From the NCBI GenBank assembly GCA_013398175.1, contig VZRZ01002239.1, forward strand, positions 275,677 to 339,676: a stretch of 64,000 nucleotides of DNA, in the 5' to 3' direction. Positions 1 to 11,996 of the stretch are shown here, one piece after another. A model generated the notes under the pieces. The model worked only from the letters and a program-made list of their open reading frames with translations. It did no database searches and was not told where the DNA came from. Position 1 is the first letter of the stretch, and every line of letters starts with the position of its first letter. The position numbers and the translations under genes are program-made. Source of the stretch: Climacteris rufus. Its lineage: Eukaryota > Chordata > Aves > Passeriformes > Climacteridae.

Positions 1-2454
1 CCAGCATCCAGAATGGTTTTCAAATTCACTTATGTGTCTTCAAAATATTATAGAGGACACTGAAGAGATCTGATAAATGGAATAAGGTAGGTAGAGATAT
101 AACATGAAACTTGGATGGAGGAGGAGGCTTTCAAGTACATACTTTCTTTATTCTACAAGAACATTTAATTCCACAAGGTTTTTTATTAAGTAATTTGGGG
201 CCTGGTTAAAACATAGTAATCATGAAGATGTCCTGAGGACTGCCTGTAGGTACTGCTGTTCATTCAGTCTTTTAAATAATAAACAAAGTGGGATATTAAC
301 AGTAATATCACCAGGACACAGTGGGCGCTCACCCAGTGAAACTCCCTGCCATAGGATATAGTAATTAATTGCCACTATTATGGTTCTCACAGTGTTGGAT
401 AATTTCCACTAACAGTACTTGGTATCTGCTGTAGGTAAGGTGATAGGCAGGTAGTGGTTTAGGGAACAGATAGCCTTGTGACAAAAGGATGGATATTCAT
501 TTTCATCCTCCATGATAGAAATTTTATTAGGTATTCCACCAGTGTTTTCAAACCAGCAGTATCATAGTAGAGCTTTAAGAAGAAAACCATTAGTGAATCT
601 GGGTCACCTTCAATTTGGACAACAAATGGTGGGGGGGATGGTGAACAGGACTGGAGGATTTTGTTACTATTGACATTTTATAAACAATGTGCTTGCTATT
701 TTGGAAATAATGAAATGTTTCACTATTTTAACCCATCTTTTTTTACTTTCTGTTTCACAATGAATGAGGGTTAAACAAAGACACTTTTTTTGGTTGTTTA
801 AAAGCTTTTCCCATTTGATTTATTCAGTGTTTTTATTTTGTTAGTACAGTCCCCCAAACAATTATGTTTCAGCTCATCCTGGACTGATTTATCTTTCCTT
901 ATTCTTCAGTGTTCTGATTTGGCTACTGAAATACATATTTTTTTTACCACAATTCCAACTGTGACCTGATTTGAATACAGTGAGAACAATCCACTCTCCT
1001 ACAAAGCCACAGATAGTTGTCAAAATCCTAAACACTGAGCTTTTGAAAAATACCTGACAGTGGTCTGATTGACAGAGAACATCTTACAGGAAGGGAGCAG
1101 TTCTGTATTGGAAGTGGTTCTCCACAGGAACTGTGCTCTTGGCACCCTCGTGGCACACAAGAGGGGTAGCTGAACCAAAACTCCTCCGTGCCAAGCAAAG
1201 TCATTCATGTTCTTTGTCAAATAATATAGGCTGAAGTATGCCCAGCCTTGAAAAGTGAAATTTATTAGTTGTGACCTACCATGTCTGGCTGCCAGACAAA
1301 CTTCTAGGCATGTCTCCCAGGTCTTTTTTGGAAAATTTCCTCTAGGCTCCTTTCCCTTCCCTTTGCCCAGTTTGCACACAAAAATGACATCTCGATACCA
1401 TGTTTTTATCTTTATCCTCTTGTCCCACAAAATTCAGCAAGTAGTGATTCTTTCTCATTTTAAGACACTCAGAATTATTTCCAGCTCTTCTGTGGTCTGG
1501 CTCTGGATGAAACTCCACATGTAGATTTATTCAAACCCCAGTCTCAGCACAGACCTATAAACCTCTCATGGGGCATCACCTTTTGAAGATATCTTGCAAA
1601 CAGCCTCCTAACTCCCAATTCATTCCAGCTGCACCACAAGATCACTTTCTTTACCATGCAGATCAATGAATTTTATCAAATAATCACATCTGAAGAGCAA
1701 AAAGGGAGAAAGGCTTTCCAGCCTCTAAGCTGGGTTTGCAATAACTCTTCAGGATTTCTGTAGCTTTCTCATGTAGCAAAAGTGTGACAAGGTTTCTTTC
1801 TCATTATCTCTCCTGTCTTGGAGTGAATTGTCCATTGGTTTCACTGTATAAATCTGCACAGTAGTAAAGATTGAGTGATACACCCTCAACTAGTCATACA
1901 GAGCAGGAAATGTAATTGTGAACTTCCTGTTTCCTGTAGGAATTTCTGAATACACCTCAGGAGTGTCTCAGAGATGTGTCCAGCAGTTGCATCCTAAAAC
2001 TGTAATTCTGCAGGGTCCAGTGTCATTTTGGGAGGATGAGTTGACTCCAGAAGATCTGGGAAAGCAGGTTCCATTCAGTGATTTGAAGGCAGTCTGCAGT
2101 TCTCTAATACCTGGGAGCAATGGGAGAAGAATTTTCATTTTCCCCCCTGAAATTTAATTTATTAAAAACAGTTTGCATCTGAATATTATTAATCCTGTCA
2201 TTTGGAGGACAACTTGGCTGCTTGGTGGAAGACTTGTAAGTTCTAAAATTTTAAACAAAGTGTTTGTGATTGTGTTCTTGAGGTTAAGTGCTTGGCTTTA
2301 TTTTATTTCTTTGTATGTGTTCTGTGGGAATTATTAAAAGTGGTAGGAATTGGTCGGAATTCTCAGTGATTTCGCCTCTCTGAACAGCGATTAACCTCAA
2401 GAAAGAAAAATAGTTTGTATCACCTGGCAGAAGGCTTGGTCAAATTAAAAAGCA

Positions 2455-2600
2455 GTAAAATTAAATATTGTTTAAAAATTGTGCCAACAATACACTTATT
2501 AATGTTTCTTATTAGGCCAATACGTTTTAATACTCTGTATTAGTGCAACCTATGTAATTTAATAAAAATGTTAATCTGCATTTGTAGGCAACAGAGAGGC
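2455..2600. promoter_or_regulatory. Candidate conserved non-coding element (weak)
   Basis: The block is unique and AT-rich, with several ATTA/TAAT homeodomain-type cores and no repeat-like character. It resembles the vertebrate non-coding elements often found in introns of developmental transcription factor genes. Conservation cannot be measured from a single sequence, so this is inference only. Confidence 0.15.
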
Positions 2601-2953
2601 TGTATAGCGTAGTCTCAGGGGAGGAGGAGGAATTTAGTGCACATTAAAAACTTTTTACGGTGATTTATGCAGTTGTATCTCAGTTCTCAGTGTGATGCAT
2701 TTGTTTGTTACTTCGGGGCAAAGCAGCAGCAGTTGGCCTTTAATATCAGATGAGAAATGAAAAGCCATCGTTGCACAGCACAGGGTCACATTCTGAAACC
2801 TTCACTGGCTCGTTTAGCGAGTAGTCCAGTGGGCCTGGTAAAAAAACAATGTGCTGCTTAAGCTAAATATATCAAAATGTGATCTACTGGCATCTGACAG
2901 CTCACTCTGAGCTGTTTCCAAAAGCAGGCCTGGTTTTGGGTACCTTTGTTTTG

Positions 2954-2981
2954 GAGGTGCCCTGCTCTAATAGGGCACCTC
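2954..2981. repeat. Perfect 10-bp inverted repeat (hairpin)
   Basis: The arms GAGGTGCCCT (2954-2963) and AGGGCACCTC (2972-2981) are exact reverse complements around an 8-nt loop. G-T wobble pairs could extend the stem by one on both sides. There is no T-run suggesting a pol III terminator and no larger precursor fold is obvious. Confidence 0.8.
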
Positions 2982-4308
2982 TGGGGTTGAGGTCCTCTTC
3001 CTCTCAGACCAGGAACTGAGTTACGGAAATTTCATGAACACTTTGGGGAATTGTGACCTTAGATTTCCTTTTCCTTACAAGTACAATGAACTAAATTTCT
3101 CTGGAGCACAATGAAGGTGAATAATCACAGTGAGGTACCAAGGCCAGTAATGTAACACGCCCATAATGCTATTTTGCATTTCTAATAATTCCTTCTGCTG
3201 AGAACCTCAAAGCTCTTTCAAGCTTTTTCCTGCCTACGGCATTTCCTGTGTGGTGAAAACTCGTGTTCAAGTTCCAGATATAGTTGAATTAATTCAAATT
3301 ACTCTGCAACTTTCTCTCCTTGTTTAAACTGGTGTCACTGTAAAGAGCACATTGAGTGTCTGGCAGATAAGGCTAAGATCTCCTCCTTCCCCAAGTATTT
3401 TCTCTTTCATCTGTTTTGTAAAGTCGGGATGAGACTGTGCACCCTTGCTGACCAGAAAGTCTCTTCTACTTTAGAGCATTATTCTCATGAATATGGTGTG
3501 CAGGACAGCAATATTGTTCAGCTATACTGTATCTTTGAAAGAAAATGTCACCATTGCAGAGAATTCAGTGCCCTGTGTTCTGTCTCAAGGACACCTGTAT
3601 TTTCTGTGTTTGGCTAAGTCAGAAATGGCTTCATTTCAAATAGCTGTGCATTTACATCACAGACATTTGTCGGTGCCTGACTTTTCTGTTTACATCCCTG
3701 GGCTGATTGTGGAGTCAAGGAACAATAGTAGTTTTATTTCAAAGTCTGCCTTAGTTGTCTATATCAGTGTCTTCTCTCCATCTCCTTCTTTTATTGTTGT
3801 GTACAGATAACATATGTGTGAAGAGATCCTCCACTCAGGTACAGTGGAGCTGCAGTGTTAAATAATTGATCTTGATCTGTCTTTTGAAACTGCATCCAAG
3901 GCATTTAAAAGTGGGAAATGGAAAAAGCATGTTCTCATAATCCAGCTCAGTAAAGTTTGCACAACTGCTCTTTGTTTCATCATGCCTACAATAAATCTTT
4001 CATTTTTGCCAATTGAGAATGCCTACTAAATCTGCAAATGATTACTTCCCTGAATTGTGTTGGGATTCTTGCAATACATTTTTCTTACATGGGTAATGAT
4101 AAAATAAGAGTCCATCAAAAAATATTTTATTGCCTGGCAGAGAGCCTTTCATGAAATGGTTTTGATTCAAGGAGATTCTTCCAAGTGTTTTAGAACCGTT
4201 GCTTACAACTTCCCTTTAACCCTTGCATGGAGGGCTGCCAGGCCCTGGGAATGCCAGGAGCAGGGGCAGTCACTCAGCAGCTGCTGGAATGCAGGGCCTG
4301 GGTATCAG

Positions 4309-4366
4309 TTTAACCTGCAGCCCTCAGCCCCGGCCGGAGAGCGCGAGCGCTGCCTCCGCGGGTACG
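4309..4366. promoter_or_regulatory. Small CpG cluster with splice-like boundaries
   Basis: About eight CpGs fall within 45 bp (4331-4366) in otherwise CpG-poor sequence. The 41-nt core 4321-4361 is preceded by a pyrimidine-containing run ending in CAG and followed by the donor-like GTACGT. It is open in one frame but matches no part of GLIS1 that I recognise. It could be a tiny alternative exon, a hypomethylated regulatory site, or chance. Confidence 0.25.
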
Positions 4367-7300
4367 TGTAAAGGGGATTGTGTTACCACGAGATTAGAAA
4401 GCTGATGGATGTCAGACTGGTGGGAACCTTGTAAAACTAATCTGCTGTATCCATGTTGATGTGTTTTCACCCTGTTGCAGCGAGAGAGTGAGGAAGATGG
4501 AGTATGGCAAAAAGGAAAACACAAGGCCAAACTGGCCAAACCGGCGGGGCTGTCTGGGTCACCGGTCCCAGGCTCCACTTTACAATAATCCTTCAGGACA
4601 CCCAGAGGCACAGAGCACGTCCATGTCCATGCATTTGGGAAGGGTGTCTTGGCACCACTGCAACTTGTAAGTCAGGACCTTTCAGTCATCTGAAACAAAT
4701 CCTGCCCTTTTCCTCCTGATTTCAAATAGGGTCCAACTCCATTTGTCTGCCTTTGTGCAGGAACCAGCCAGCTGCAAGAACTGCTTTCCTTACAAAGAGA
4801 CACAGTCTCAACCCAGTTCCCTGCAGACCTCGAGCAAACTGTCTCCACATAAAACAGGGCCCAGGGGGCTGCTCCTGGAATGGCACAAGTCATCATGCCT
4901 GAAAACACATTCGAGTACTGCAGGGAGAAGGGATCTGGCAAGAGATGTACCTTGTGGTACTTGCTTGCACTCACAAAACAGCAGTAGACCTGACTCAGTG
5001 TGGGGTGCTCTCAACAAAACCACATCTATTGCTTGACATGTTGCCCACTTGCCTCCATGTAACAAACTGTCCCCTCAGAAGAGACATGGGAGATCAGAAA
5101 AAAAGCAGATTATGTGAAAATATTTAAAAGCATCAGTTATTCACAGGCTTTTATCTTCCTACATATCCTCAAACATAATGACATTTTTAATTGCATGGTT
5201 GTGGTGATCTCAGAGTTCACTGTTTACAGTGCTTTGGTCCAAATGAATGTTTTTAGCTTGTGCTTTGTCTTCAAGGCCAAGGAGTGAAAAGATGTCAACA
5301 CCCAGGAATCAGACATGCATCAGATGCACACCAGCTTAGTCAGAGTAAGTCTTATAGGCAAGTAGGTGGTAAAGAGCATATTTACACTTCAGATTGGCAA
5401 ACCTCCTCCTGATATACCTTACTTCTGGGTTGAAATGATATTCCAAAGTTATCTCATATGATCAATGACCATTTCTGTTCAGATTATGAGAGGAGGCAAT
5501 CAGAAATACTTGCAGGTGTGAAGAGACTTTCCTGAATTTAGAGGGAGAGGTATTGGAAGTACACAGTGAACATCACAGAAAAGGCCAGATGAGGGATTCT
5601 GCATCATCTCTCCTTGGAGATGGATATTGAAAAGCAGCAAATTTAGGACTTTGTAAAGGAAAGACTTTTTAACACTGAGAGAAGTTAGATGCATCAGAAT
5701 GGAAAGAACATTTGTGAAGTTTGGATGTTCTTCTTAGGGAACTGTGATACCCCCAGCCTTCGTAAGTACCTCTCAGGCAACTTGTAGCTGGGCCACTAGA
5801 ATGACAGCACGTTTAAAACATGAATATTTGTAGCTGCATTACTTCATTTCTAGTGCTGTAAAAATACCATTCGCATAATGGGGTAATGGCCTGCAAGTTC
5901 TCATTATTTCAACTGTTTTGGAGTTACAGGAGTTCTGTTCCTTTATGGCAAGCATCCATTTCTCATTTTAACATCTTTGGCACTCGTGTAAAGGATGGGA
6001 AATTAAAAAATGATTAAGGGGACAGAGAGACAGTCTTCTAAGGAAAGATGAAAGGAATTGAACTGGGACTGGGGTGGGGAGAAAAGAAAAGGGAGGGATT
6101 GTTTAGAAAAGAGTAGAAAACAAGTAGGGATGATCAGGCAAAATCAGCAAAGGAGAATTTAAAGTTAATCTTTCACTAAAAGTTTCCCATATAGAAGGTG
6201 TATTTTAGAGTGGAATAATTTTGTAATGGAAATAGAAGATGCCCAACTGTCTGAATAGCATAAGCTAGGCTGTCTGAAAAACAGAATTGTAAGGAATAAT
6301 TTTGAATGCAAACTTATTCCATGTTTCTGCCACTCTGTGAACACAGGTTATCAGGTGTAAGAGAAGGAAGTGCGTTAGTAGGCACAGGGATACAGGTTGA
6401 GCCTTCAGGTGTCTACACTCTGAAGATATTATTTGTATATTTTTGTCCTGGTAATGTTGCTTTGAGATAGCTGGGATAAGTCACCATGTAGAGTGTGGGG
6501 TGCTCATCATCCCGAGAGTTGGGGGACGATGCCAGACTCTCAGACCATTTCACAAACAGGTGCTGGCATTGCAGGCTGGCAGCTGCAAAATGGGGATGAC
6601 TGGCTAGAGAGTCAGTTTGCCAAGAAAGGTACCTTTTGTTTTGCTTTGCCTTTTCCAAGTTTGACCTTTATAGAACAAAGTTTCTCCTCACCATGAAGGA
6701 AAGCTTTGCTATTGATTCCAGAGAATGCTAATACATCTCCTCAACCCTTGTGCCAGAAATGACCATGCCATGACGTATGGATGTTTTATTTCTGCTGTGA
6801 AACAGGGCAGAGAGACTGTTGAGAATATCAGCTTCACCTGCAGCTTCCTGGTCCAACTTCCTCAAAATTCAGGCAGTGAAATTCAAGTGTTGTTTGCTGT
6901 GCAGTGATGGGTGTCCCAAAGTCCCAGGGACAGGGCTGTGTTTCACTGTGGAAGGGAACAGGGCACAGCAGCACTGGGCGTGTGGGAGCTGCACAGGTAC
7001 AGGAGCACAGTCAGATGATGGTAAACAAAACCTGGGAAGAGGGAAAGAAGCCAGATCTTTTGTAGACATCTCTGCTAAATCTGTACCTGGGCTTTTGTGT
7101 GTCAATCTTTTGCTCTTGGTATTTGCACCAGTCATTTTGAATGAGTTGTTCCCTTTAGCAGCTGAAAGCACTCACACGAAGAATTTGTGTGATGGTTATA
7201 GGTGGACAAGAGAGGGTGCAAACTTAGAAGGTAGATTAAGTTTGGTTTGAATATTTCAGCTTGTCAGATACAGCTTCTGATATGTGTCAATTGTTTGAGG

Positions 7301-10300
7301 AAAATCAAGGTTGGAACACAGCTCTGAATGGCAAAAGAAAATGGGTATTGTAGCCATACCAGATACTTTCAATTTTGATTGTTTATAGCAACGCTGACAG
7401 AAACTAACACTATACACAAAACTGGTTTTGAAACTGCCCTTTTTTCGGAGTTAATGACCCACAGGCTAATGGAAATTTGCCAGTTTTTACCAGCTGGGAT
7501 CTGGCCTGATTTTGCTGGGAAATAAAAGTGCAAGGCAAAGAAACCATTTGGATTTCTGAAAGTCTGTGATGGTTGTCTTCTCTCATTATAAAGCCTTTGC
7601 TTTTTTTGTATGTTGTGCTTATAATTGACCTATACTTAGCAGAAATGCTGGCTTTGTCCAAGGACAGCATACCCTGGTCGCCCTGGAATTCCTTTTGACA
7701 ACTGCTTTTAGATGCACTGCTGTGAAAACCCAAACCCATCCAGCCACTGTAAAAGCAGTTGTCTTAAATCATGGCTTTGAGGATCCGCTGACACAGCTCA
7801 GCTGCTCTGGCTCCATCCAGTAGAGGGTAGTCATTTTATGCATTTTATGATCTGCTCCTCCATTTATTGCACTTGGGGCTTTCCCAGGTATTACCTGGGG
7901 ACTTCTCACACGATAGGCACGGCTGGTTTGGTTCACATAATTGACCTGGGAAAGGCAGACTCTGTACCTGAGTGCATTTCTTTGTGAAGTCAACAAAAGA
8001 GGGGGAGTGGACCATTTATACTAATTGTATATATAAAAAATAATCCCTAAAGGCAAGACTATATAACGTGCATTATGTTCAGGCAAGTGTGGGATCATTA
8101 GTATCATTCATGATAATTTGATTTACCCCCATGGCTCCCAAACAATACATGGCTCGTAGCCTCGTGAATTGGTGTGAGGTAAGAATTGCATGGCAGCCCT
8201 GCATTTTTAGAAGGAAAGCTCTTAGGTCTTACTGTAATGAAGGCTCTTCTGTTGTAAAATTTGCTTTACTAAGATAGATGTTACTTTAGTTCACACTAAA
8301 CAAATTGACTCTGGAGTTGTCAGTCTCGGTTTGACAAATTGTGAAAGCATCTAATTGTAGTCTAAACAAAACCATATTTTCCTTAAAAACATGGCAGTGT
8401 ATCATTCTATTTCTGTGGTGCTTTGCCCAGGAACCATTTCAAGCAAAAAACCTCAACCTGTGCAAAATAGCCACCTCAGACAAAACAAACTATCAAACCT
8501 GTATATTTACTTGAGTGCTTTTGATTGCAGTGCTGCTCAGAAAATGTTTCATTGTTTCGGCTCTGTCCCTCCATGCACTCGAAGACACCAGTGTATACTT
8601 ACCAAATGGTAAACACAGAATGCTGGCAAGTATAGCTTAAATACAGTTACTAGTAAACAACAATAGCTGGACTGTCTAATTTCTAGGACTGATTGCAGCC
8701 AGTTTTCACTTAGATTATGAAGGATGGAGAACAGAGAGCCTTTAAGTCCTGATTTCTAGTTCTTTACAACATTTATCAGTGCCTTTATTCGTGACCTGAG
8801 TCTGGTTCTGATCAATTTTGAGAACTGTTTCATAACGTTACTGTAGAAATTATAGACACATCATTTAACCATCAAGTCATTGTGCTTATATGAGGAGAAG
8901 AGAGGTTGATGGGAAGGGCTGAGAGCAAAGGGGCTGATTCTTCTGCTAAAAATGTAGTATTTGCTGATGAGAAGTCAGATCTCTGCTGTTGGGTGTGCAG
9001 CTGGAGTGGCCATTGCTCTCCCAGGTGGAATTGTAGCTGCTCTCCCACCTGCACTTGGCTTTGTCCTGTCTGCTGTGGAGCAGCCAGAGAGGGGAGACAG
9101 CTCTGCTTCCCTGCAGTGTCCCCACCTGGGGTCTCCAGGCAGAGCAGGGTCTCCATCCTTCCTGCACCTGCCTGCAGCCTTCCCAGCTGCAAACTTCCAG
9201 CCTCTGCCGGTTCCTAAAGGCGAATTTCAGCTGTGCTGAAAGCAGGGGCAGAATTCCCATTGCCCGCAAACAAACGGGAGCACAGCCAAGGCTGGAATGA
9301 TATAAGCTCAGTAATCAATCCCCCCTTCCAAATGCTGAGGGGTTCTGCTGCAGAGGTGGATGGCTCTCCCTGGGCTGTGGTGTCCACAGCTCCCGTGTTC
9401 AGCACCTCTGAACGCTGCTCCCCTCTTGTTTGGAAACAGGGTGATTCACAGTGGTGACTCAGCTTGGGAGGCTTTGAAGGTTTTAGCTCAGGTTTAGCGA
9501 AAATCTGCAGCATGAATCACCCAGAAACTTTGTTTTCTCAGTGAATTCTACGGTAATTGCACGTTACAGCAATGTTTAGGGCAAAACAGTGTAAGACACT
9601 GGAGCCTTTTGTTACAGCCAGTCATACCCCACTAAAAGCCAGGTGTTCCTCAGATTCAGCAGACAACACGTGCCTGGTGGTCATCTGGGAATTGAGGGGT
9701 GACAGAAGGAGGGGGCATGTCATTTGAGTGTATCAATGGGCAGTGCTAAAAGGAGAAGAAATGGAGCAACTCCTTTATCCTTTCTTGCTTTGTAAATCCA
9801 GCCCTCTCTGTTTCATGGTGGATGCAGAATTCTAACTGTGCCATATGGCAATTGTTTTAATTTTTGGTCTTGGCATAGCCAGGAAACAAAAAATTAGGAT
9901 AAGAATTAGTGGGAAAAGGATGGTTCATTATATATTGGTACAATGTATCAGTCAATTCAGTAATTAATAAAACTGACAGCTGACAGTGATGTCTAGGTCC
10001 ATGTGTCAGTTGTACTCCCATCAACGTCTCCAGATGTATCTGCAAGGAGCCACATACCATGGGAAAGTGAGCATCCATGCGGGCTGTGTGACCCCTGTGC
10101 TGGTGTGGGGAGACCTCGGCAACTGCCAAGGGCAGCAGAGGGTTCCAGTACTCTTTTTTCAGCCATCTTTGGTAAGGGTCACTCTCTGGAGGGAGCTGGT
10201 TGGGAACAGGAATGGAGCTGTGAAGAGCACTTCCATTTATAGAAGCCTAAAGACTTGGAAGTGCCGGAGATGGGGTAGACAGAGCTGGTGTTTGGCACAG

Positions 10301-11917
10301 GAGAGGCAGTGATAATGTTTGGGTTGGGGACACGGGCTCCCTTTCCCTTTCAGGAAGACGAAAGGTGGCTGTGTGGGAGTCCTGCGGCTCAGCCACAGTC
10401 CCTGTGTGTGTTTTGTTTGCATATTTCTGATCCCGTTGCCTCCTGGGCTGGTACTTTGGGTTTTAGTGACAGTGTCCTATGCAGCATTTGTTTTGGAGCT
10501 TGGCTTTCTGTGTTTGTTCTGGGTCAATTAATTAATAATAATGGAGTGTAAAATACTAACTCTTTTTTTTTTGAGTTATCAAAACAAGTGCAGTCTTTGT
10601 GACCAGTTTTAATATTTTGTGGCTATATAGATCTCTGTTATTTAAACATTTGCTCATCACACTACCTTTTTGCTGCCTTTGAGGAATTAAGTTCACTGAG
10701 AAGGGAGAGAGTTTCTCCTTTACTTCCAAAGTTACTCATTACATGTTTGGAAAGACAGAAGGAGAACGCAGATGAAATGTGAAGAACACGTATATAAACG
10801 GTCTCACAAAGGGAAAATAAGAAAATCAGAGGTTACATCACATTATTGTAAGAATACATTATTTTGTTTTCAAAGCTGTTATTCAACAGTGGGATGAATC
10901 CTTTAGTCATTTAGTGTTGGGACTTCCAAAATGACTTGTGGTTGTTCTATGGTTCTTCTCACACAATTCCCAAGGACACAAAAGTTAGAGGCAGTGATTA
11001 ATCTTTCTGTATTAATGGCCTGATCCAGCATTTACTGATGTCAAGAGAAAGCTCCTCATGCACTTCAACAGACTTTGGAGCAGGATGGTGATTTTTAAAA
11101 AACAAATGTAAGCAGCAAACGAGAAGCAAGTTCGAGGAATCCATCCAAGTCCTGTAGTTCAAGAAACTGCTGTGTTCTGTTGTAAGACTATCTAGAAACC
11201 TTAAAATACAGTACAAATACAGAAACACATGGCTTGGAATTCATTGTGATCCTTCCAACCTTTGATCTTTCACTTTACTTACCATCACTTGTGTGCATAT
11301 GTGTGTATGTGGGAGTAAACAACATAATCCTAATTGTCTGAAAATATACATTTGCTTATATAATGCCATAAATGAGCATAGTGTTGGTGTGTAAATTTCC
11401 TATAGGATATATGGCCAATATAAATAAACTCTTGCCACGGTAGTGGGTTTTATCTATATATTTTCCTTATAAACTAGCAGGTAATAATTTAATTCAAAAG
11501 CTCCTTCCAAAAATGCAATTAATGTCTTTTGTTATAGTTTCCCTGGGTTTAATAATCCCCTCTTCCAGATTTATATTGGTTTCTGGAAAGTAATGCTTAT
11601 TAGAGTGTTTTTCCAAATTGGCCACAATAATCCACTGAAATCTGCCAGCTGAATCATTGCTATGCTTGTGAAATTGCCAGGATCGCCTGACAGTTATTAC
11701 TGGGGTAGGAGGGGAGGGGGAAAGGGAATGAAAGTTTCATAATATGTCAATGTTATTGATACCTTGGCTATGGCTCTTGGATTTGGATTGATATGTTTAC
11801 TGAATTCTATATGAAAGATGGAATGCCTGGTGGTGGATTGGCAGTGCTGCTGTAACGGAGAGAAAATTTAGTAATTTTGTCAGACAACTGTATTTTATTC
11901 TGGGCATATTTTAAAGC
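4367..11917. other. Intronic sequence, no gene seen
   Basis: No exon or identifiable transposon is visible. GC content rises at about 4480-5060 and 8890-9460, where several short overlapping frames occur on both strands. None has a domain, and overlap in many frames at once is what low stop density in GC-richer non-coding DNA gives. The part from about 11320 to 11700 is AT-rich and unique and is listed as a weak element candidate. Confidence 0.6.
11320..11700. promoter_or_regulatory. Candidate conserved non-coding element (weak)
   Basis: This AT-rich unique block carries several homeodomain-type cores. Near its end it has a MEIS/TGIF-type TGACAG (11688-11693) followed directly by TTATTA, an arrangement like known MEIS-HOX composite sites. 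The motif is short and could be chance, and the function is inferred. Confidence 0.2.
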
Positions 11918-11996
11918 ATACATACATATATATATATATATATGCATGCATGTGTGTGTGTGTGTGTATCTAAGTGTATATGTGTATGTATGTGTG
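11918..11996. repeat. Compound microsatellite (TA)n / GCAT / (TG)n
   Basis: A run of CATA and about ten TA units passes through GCATGCATG into a roughly eight-unit TG tract, then degenerate TG/TATG. It is alternating purine-pyrimidine throughout, so it can form left-handed DNA or cruciforms and is probably length-polymorphic. Confidence 0.95.

Larger units (their letters stand above)
1..4308. other. Unique AT-rich intronic sequence, no gene seen
   Basis: No gene or recognisable transposon is visible. Short homopolymer runs occur, for example T-runs near 740-800 and 930-945. The part from about 2240 to 2900 is AT-rich and unique, with homeodomain-type TAAT cores. A perfect 10-bp inverted repeat lies at 2954-2981 and is listed separately. 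Frames at 1918-2157 and 3487-3810 have no recognisable domain. Confidence 0.6.

Noticed and set aside
11120..11150. T-loop-like GTTCGAGGAATCC, possible tRNA
   Set aside because: There is no matching acceptor, D or anticodon arm upstream.
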